Shown here: positions 60,412 through 64,000 of the stretch, piece after piece
How the letters are laid out: every line of letters starts with the position of its first letter
Numbering within the stretch: position 1 is the first letter of the stretch
Origin: Flagellatimonas centrodinii
GTDB lineage: Bacteria; Pseudomonadota; Gammaproteobacteria; Nevskiales; Nevskiaceae
NCBI RefSeq assembly: GCF_016918765.2
Contig: NZ_CP092104.1
Span: 3,286,001 to 3,350,000 of the forward strand
Length of the DNA stretch: 64,000 nucleotides
Direction: 5' to 3'
Program-made: the position numbers and the translations under genes
Notes under the pieces: model-generated
Seen by the model: the letters and a program-made list of their open reading frames with translations, nothing else
Told to the model about the DNA's origin: nothing
The model's database searches: none

Positions 60412-61989
60412 ATGTCCCAACCCGTTCGCTGCGCCCTGCTGTCGGTCTCTGACAAGACCGGCATTCTCGATCTTGCCCGCGCCCTGCAGGCCATGGAGAT
60501 CGCCCTGCTGTCGACCGGCGGCACCTACAAGCTGCTGGCAGACGCCGGCTTGCCGGTCACCGAGGTCTCCAGCCACACCGGCTTCCCCGAAATAATGGAC
60601 GGGCGGGTCAAGACCCTGCACCCGAAAATCCACGGCGGCCTGCTCGGCCGGCGCGGGCAGGATGATGCGGTGATGGCCGAGCATGGCATCGCCCCGATCG
60701 ATCTGCTGGTGCTCAACCTGTATCCGTTCGAGGCGACCGTGGCAAAGCCCGGCTGTACGCTCGACGATGCCATCGAGAACATCGACATCGGCGGCCCGGC
60801 CATGTTGCGGGCAGCAGCCAAGAACTGGGCGCATGTCGCGGTGGTGACCTCGCCGGACCAGTACGCCAGCCTCATCGATTCGCTGAAAGCCGCTGGCGGC
60901 CTTGACCGCAGCCAGCGCTTCGCGCTGTCGGTGGCGGCGTTCAACCGGGTCGCCCAATACGATGCCGCCATCAGCAACTACCTGTCGGCCCTGTCGCTGG
61001 ATGACGCTGCCGAACAGGTGACCGGCCTCGCCGAGTTTCCCGCCCAACACACTGCCTGCTTCGAGAAAGTGCAGGACCTGCGCTACGGTGAGAATCCACA
61101 TCAGCAGGCCGCGTTCTATCGGGAGCCGCAGCCGGCCGCCGGCACCCTGGCGACCTATCGACAGCTCCAGGGCAAGGCCCTGTCATTCAACAACCTGGCG
61201 GATGCCGACACCGCCTGGGAATGCGTGCGCCAGTTCGCCACGCCCGCCTGTGTCATCGTCAAACATGCCAACCCCTGCGGTGTCGCAGTGGCCGACGATG
61301 CGCTGCAGGCCTATGAAGGCGCCTATCGCACGGATCCCACGTCGGCCTTCGGCGGCATCATCGCCTTCAATCGGCCGCTAACCGCCGCGATGGCCGAAGC
61401 CATCATCAGCCGCCAGTTCGTTGAGGTGATCATCGCCCCCGCGGTCGACGACGCGGCGCTGACTGCAACCGCAGCCAAGGGCAACGTGCGGGTACTGGTG
61501 ATCCCCGAGGGCGATGGCCGCAATCCACACGATCTCAAGCGTATTGGCGGCGGCCTGCTGATCCAGAGCGGCGACCATCGCGTGGTCACCCGCGACGATC
61601 TGAAGGTGGTCAGTCAACGGGCGCCGACCGATGCCGAACTGGAGGATCTGCTGTTCTGCTGGCAGGTGGCGAAGTTCGTCAAATCCAATGCCATTGTCTA
61701 CGCCAAGGCGCGCTGCACAATCGGCGTCGGCGCCGGCCAGATGAGCCGTGTCTACTCCGCGAAAATTGCCGGCATCAAGGCCGCCGATGAACATCTCGAG
61801 GTGGCCGGCAGTGTGATGGCCTCCGACGCCTTCTTTCCCTTCCGCGACGGCATCGATGCCGCCGCCGCCGCCGGCATCACCGCCGTCATTCAGCCCGGCG
61901 GCTCCATGCGCGATGCCGAAGTCATCGCCGCCGCCGACGAGGCCGGCATGGCGATGGTATTCACCGGCGTCCGCCACTTCCGCCACTGA
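60412..61989 (+). CDS. purH: Bifunctional AICAR formyltransferase/IMP cyclohydrolase
   Basis: A 525-residue enzyme for the last two steps of IMP synthesis. The N-terminal MGS-like cyclohydrolase domain (about 1-190) has [27 protein letters not shown] and [12 protein letters not shown]. The AICAR transformylase domain (about 200-525) contains [22 protein letters not shown] and [12 protein letters not shown]. Start ATG 60412-60414, 6 bases after fis. In Pseudomonas purD follows; here a 371-base non-coding gap and a pilus operon follow. Confidence 0.97.
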   Translation: MSQPVRCALLSVSDKTGILDLARALQAMEIALLSTGGTYKLLADAGLPVTEVSSHTGFPEIMDGRVKTLHPKIHGGLLGRRGQDDAVMAEHGIAPIDLLVLNLYPFEATVAKPGCTLDDAIENIDIGGPAMLRAAAKNWAHVAVVTSPDQYASLIDSLKAAGGLDRSQRFALSVAAFNRVAQYDAAISNYLSALSLDDAAEQVTGLAEFPAQHTACFEKVQDLRYGENPHQQAAFYREPQPAAGTLATYRQLQGKALSFNNLADADTAWECVRQFATPACVIVKHANPCGVAVADDALQAYEGAYRTDPTSAFGGIIAFNRPLTAAMAEAIISRQFVEVIIAPAVDDAALTATAAKGNVRVLVIPEGDGRNPHDLKRIGGGLLIQSGDHRVVTRDDLKVVSQRAPTDAELEDLLFCWQVAKFVKSNAIVYAKARCTIGVGAGQMSRVYSAKIAGIKAADEHLEVAGSVMASDAFFPFRDGIDAAAAAGITAVIQPGGSMRDAEVIAAADEAGMAMVFTGVRHFRH

Positions 61990-62360
61990 GTCCGCCATAC
62001 GGCGGTCGCCCGGCGCCGCTCGCGGCGCGCACCGCCGCGACCTGCCCCTGACGCCACCGACTCCTCCCGCGACCCCAGTTCGGGCGCGCCCTGACGTGCG
62101 CCCGCACCCGGCGCCTTGATGCCGGACACGCCGACACCGGCACGCAGGCGATCACGCCGTCCGTTGCGGCGTCCGGTGTCAGAGATTTTCCTACCGCTGA
62201 TCATCCATCGCCTTCCGCCCGTCCTCCGCGGCGTCGCGCATGCAGCGCGACCTCCTAGAGTTGACCGACCAGGCGCGTGAGTGAACGCGGCTCAGCAAGG
62301 ATGCAGGCCACAGCGGCGCATGGCGGATCTGCATTTTCAACCCCTTGCAAGGACACCCCG
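61990..62360. other. 371-base intergenic region between purH and the pilus operon
   Basis: No supported gene. It contains GC palindromes: CCGCC/GGCGG just after the purH stop (61992-62004), GCGCCG/CGGCGC at 62013-62028, and ACGCCG/CGGCGT at 62154-62172. None has a T-run. The right part probably carries the promoter and leader of the pilus genes; AAGGA at 62349-62353 is the ribosome-binding site of the next gene. Confidence 0.6.
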
Positions 62361-62870
62361 ATGAGCCCTCAACTGAACCCGAAAGCCCTCGCCGCACTGA
62401 CGGTGCTGTGCACCATGACCGCCGCGCACGCGGAGACGGATACCAGCAGCTTTGACGTGCTGTTGCAGATTACCGAGGCCTGCGATGTCAGCAGCACGGC
62501 ACCCAACGACCTTGATTTCGGTACCACGTCGCTGCTGACCGGCAACCTTGACCAGACCTCGACGCTGACGGTGCTGTGCACCACCGGCACCACCTTCGAT
62601 ATCGGGCTGGATGCGGGCATCAACGAATCCTCAGTGGACGACATCAGCACCCGCCGCATGACCGACGGCGACAGCAGTTATGTTGGCTATCAGCTCTACC
62701 AGGACGTGGGTCGCAGCGTCGCCTGGGGTGACACGGTCTCCACCAATACGGTGAGCAGCACCGGCACCGGTGACGATCAGAGCTTCACCGTCTATGGCCG
62801 GGTCCCAACCCAGATCACCCCCGCGGCGGGCAGCTATACCGACAACGTCACCGTCACCGTCACCTACTGA
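62361..62870 (+). CDS. Spore coat U (SCPU) domain pilin, Csu-type
   Basis: A 169-residue exported protein with a signal peptide (residues 1-24, ALAALTVLCTMTAAHA). The mature part is an SCPU domain: FDVLLQITEACDVSS, then DLDFGTTSLLTG, a second cysteine in TLTVLCTTGTTFDIGLDAG, and the C-terminal strand YTDNVTVTVTY expected for donor-strand exchange. Such proteins are the subunits of archaic (sigma) chaperone-usher pili like Acinetobacter CsuA/B, used in biofilm attachment. ATG 62361-62363 with AAGGA upstream; the longer frame lacks homology. A chaperone gene follows after 17 bases. Confidence 0.88.
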   Translation: MSPQLNPKALAALTVLCTMTAAHAETDTSSFDVLLQITEACDVSSTAPNDLDFGTTSLLTGNLDQTSTLTVLCTTGTTFDIGLDAGINESSVDDISTRRMTDGDSSYVGYQLYQDVGRSVAWGDTVSTNTVSSTGTGDDQSFTVYGRVPTQITPAAGSYTDNVTVTVTY

Positions 62871-62887
62871 CCGCCCGGATCTGGCCG

Positions 62888-63682
62888 ATGAACGTGCCGC
62901 TGCCACCACCACCGCAGCGCCGGCGACGGGTCCTGCATGCCGTCCGGGCCCTCGGCATGATGATGACAATGGTTGTCGGCATGACGATGCTCGCCCGGTC
63001 GCCGAGCGCCCTCGCCGCCGGGCTCAGCGTGATGCCGGTCAGCCTGCAATTTGCCACAGGCGAGATGATGCAGGGCCTGTGGCTCAGCAATACCGGCAAC
63101 CGCGAAATCACCGCCCAGCTTCGCCACTTCGAATGGGCCCAGCACGATGGCGACGATCAGCTGCAGCCCACCCGGGCACTGGCCGCGAGTCCGCCGCTGT
63201 TCACACTGTCGCCCGGCCAGCGGCAGTACGTGCGGATCGTGCGGATCGATCGCCAGCCGCGTGGGCGTGAACGCAGTTACCGCATCCTCGTCGACGAACT
63301 GCCCGATCCATCGCTGCCGGTTCGCCAAGGGCTCAATTTCGTCATGCGCTATTCGATCCCGATTTTTATCGAATCACCGGACACCCCCCCACAGCTTCAG
63401 TGGCAGCGTCACACCGCCGGCGACACCCTCATCCTGTCGGTGCGCAATACCGGGGCGCGGCGGGCCCAGCTCTCCGAACTGCAACTGCTCGATGTCAACG
63501 GGCGCGTGGTGTTCGAGAAGCCCGGCCTGCTTGGTTATGCACTGGCGCACAGCGGGCGTCGGTGGACCTTTGCGCTCGACAGCGCGCTGGCCGATACGGT
63601 GCGCGACATCCGCATCCACATCGATGGAAGTCCGGCGCGTGACGCACTGTCCGTCGATCCGACAACCGCGCCGTCGCGGTAG
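62888..63682 (+). CDS. Periplasmic pilus assembly chaperone (PapD/CsuC-like)
   Basis: A 264-residue PapD-like chaperone. A long signal peptide (1-44, with RRRR and a hydrophobic segment ending PSALAA) is followed by the first immunoglobulin domain (GLSVMPVSLQFATGEMMQGLWLSNTG ... FTLSPGQRQYVRIVR) and the second (LQWQRHTAGDTLILSVRNTGARRAQLSEL). It holds SCPU subunits and passes them to the usher. ATG 62888-62890. It is followed within 2 bases by the usher gene. Confidence 0.88.
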   Translation: MNVPLPPPPQRRRRVLHAVRALGMMMTMVVGMTMLARSPSALAAGLSVMPVSLQFATGEMMQGLWLSNTGNREITAQLRHFEWAQHDGDDQLQPTRALAASPPLFTLSPGQRQYVRIVRIDRQPRGRERSYRILVDELPDPSLPVRQGLNFVMRYSIPIFIESPDTPPQLQWQRHTAGDTLILSVRNTGARRAQLSELQLLDVNGRVVFEKPGLLGYALAHSGRRWTFALDSALADTVRDIRIHIDGSPARDALSVDPTTAPSR

Positions 63683-63683
63683 C

Positions 63684-64000
63684 GTGCGTGCGCTGCTGGC
63701 GCTGACCTTGATCCTGGCCCCGTTCCCGGCTGCGGTGTCGGCCCCGGGCGATCCGGCCTTGGACCAGGGCCAGGTGAACCTGATTCTGATGGAGGGCCCG
63801 GGGGTAACCGACACCGCGCGGGATCTCTATCTGGAGGTCATTCTCAACGGCGTTCACACGCGCCGGGTCATCCACGTGGTCCAGACCGACCGTGGCCAGC
63901 TCCTGGCATGGCCGGCCAACCTCCGGGACATCGGGCTGACACTGGCGGGCGTCGCGCCGTCGGTCTACCTGCCCCTGGATGCGCTTACCGAAGTCCACAG
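63684..64000 (+). CDS. Fimbrial outer-membrane usher protein (N-terminal part, cut by window edge)
   Basis: An open frame runs from GTG 63684 to the window end (105 residues, no stop). It starts with a signal peptide (RALLALTLILAPFPAAVSA) and continues with the usher N-terminal periplasmic pattern DLYLEVILNGVHTRRVIHVV ... LLAWPANLRDIGL. The usher forms the outer-membrane pore that polymerises the pilus. An in-frame GTG at 63639 is a less likely start. It follows the chaperone stop by one base. Confidence 0.82.
   Translation, partial: MRALLALTLILAPFPAAVSAPGDPALDQGQVNLILMEGPGVTDTARDLYLEVILNGVHTRRVIHVVQTDRGQLLAWPANLRDIGLTLAGVAPSVYLPLDALTEVH

Noticed and set aside
62013-62028. GC hairpin after purH as an intrinsic terminator
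   Set aside because: Stem is short and not followed by T residues; reported only as part of the intergenic description.
1-64000. Prophage, insertion sequence or tRNA-linked island
   Set aside because: No transposase, integrase, phage structural gene, tRNA or flanking direct repeats were recognised.

Overview
The window is GC-rich (third codon positions strongly G/C) bacterial chromosome, almost fully coding, with genes on both strands and many 1-8 base overlaps. Gene order points to a gammaproteobacterium: sigma-E/rseABC/mucD next to a divergent nadB, glnE-ilvE, lepA-lepB-rnc-era-recO-pdxJ-acpS, cysM-rlmD beside a gacS-type kinase, mfd near nagZ and the methylthioinosine phosphorylase gene, and fis-purH. 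This order recalls Pseudomonas and Xanthomonadales/Nevskiales relatives. The Baeyer-Villiger monooxygenase cluster and the GlyGly-CTERM protease would suit an environmental Nevskiales/Solimonadaceae-like organism, but that placement is inference. No rRNA, tRNA, CRISPR, insertion sequence or phage gene was seen.

Layout. 1-6.1 kb, minus strand: amidase, glnE, ilvE and a truncated D-aminoacylase-like amidohydrolase. 6.2-7.7 kb, plus strand: a sigma-32-type promoter, hsp20, a terminator, then a CbpA/DnaJ gene. 7.7-12.4 kb: a SIMPL-domain protein (minus), then mfd and a CsiV-like gene (plus). 12.45-21.8 kb, minus strand: a nine-gene run, cysM-rlmD-CYTH-YkuD-nagZ-hpt-MTI phosphorylase-CheR/PAS/GGDEF/EAL fusion-FecR/SPOR protein. 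It joins peptidoglycan recycling, purine salvage and c-di-GMP signalling. 21.9-24.1 kb: a GacS/BarA-type hybrid kinase (plus).

24.1-35.3 kb, minus strand: the sigma-E envelope-stress operon (rpoE, rseA, rseB, rseC, mucD-like) leads into a glutaredoxin-like gene, lepA, lepB, DUF4845, rnc, era, recO, pdxJ and acpS. 35.5-37.1 kb: nadB (plus). 37.1-41.6 kb, minus strand: a complete succinate dehydrogenase operon with three accessory genes (SDHAF4-like/DUF1674, sdhE, ygfX) and intercistronic hairpins. 41.6-44.0 kb, plus strand: ygfZ and a secreted serine protease ending in a GlyGly-CTERM-like signal. 43.9-45.5 kb: a POT peptide transporter (minus) overlapping the protease gene tail to tail.

45.5-60 kb is the most accessory-looking part: an MMPL/RND-superfamily exporter behind a 20-base perfect palindrome, an AidB-like acyl-CoA dehydrogenase, prmA, a tripartite RND pump with a divergent TetR gene, then an SDR plus Baeyer-Villiger monooxygenase pair with its own divergent TetR gene. 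60-62 kb is fis-purH. 62.4 kb to the end opens a Csu-type (spore coat U) chaperone-usher pilus operon cut by the window edge.

The best candidates for something not well described are the 12.45-19.55 kb operon, with its signal-peptide-less YkuD enzyme beside NagZ and its methyltransferase-like/c-di-GMP fusion, and the sdh operon carrying two different flavinylation/assembly factors.
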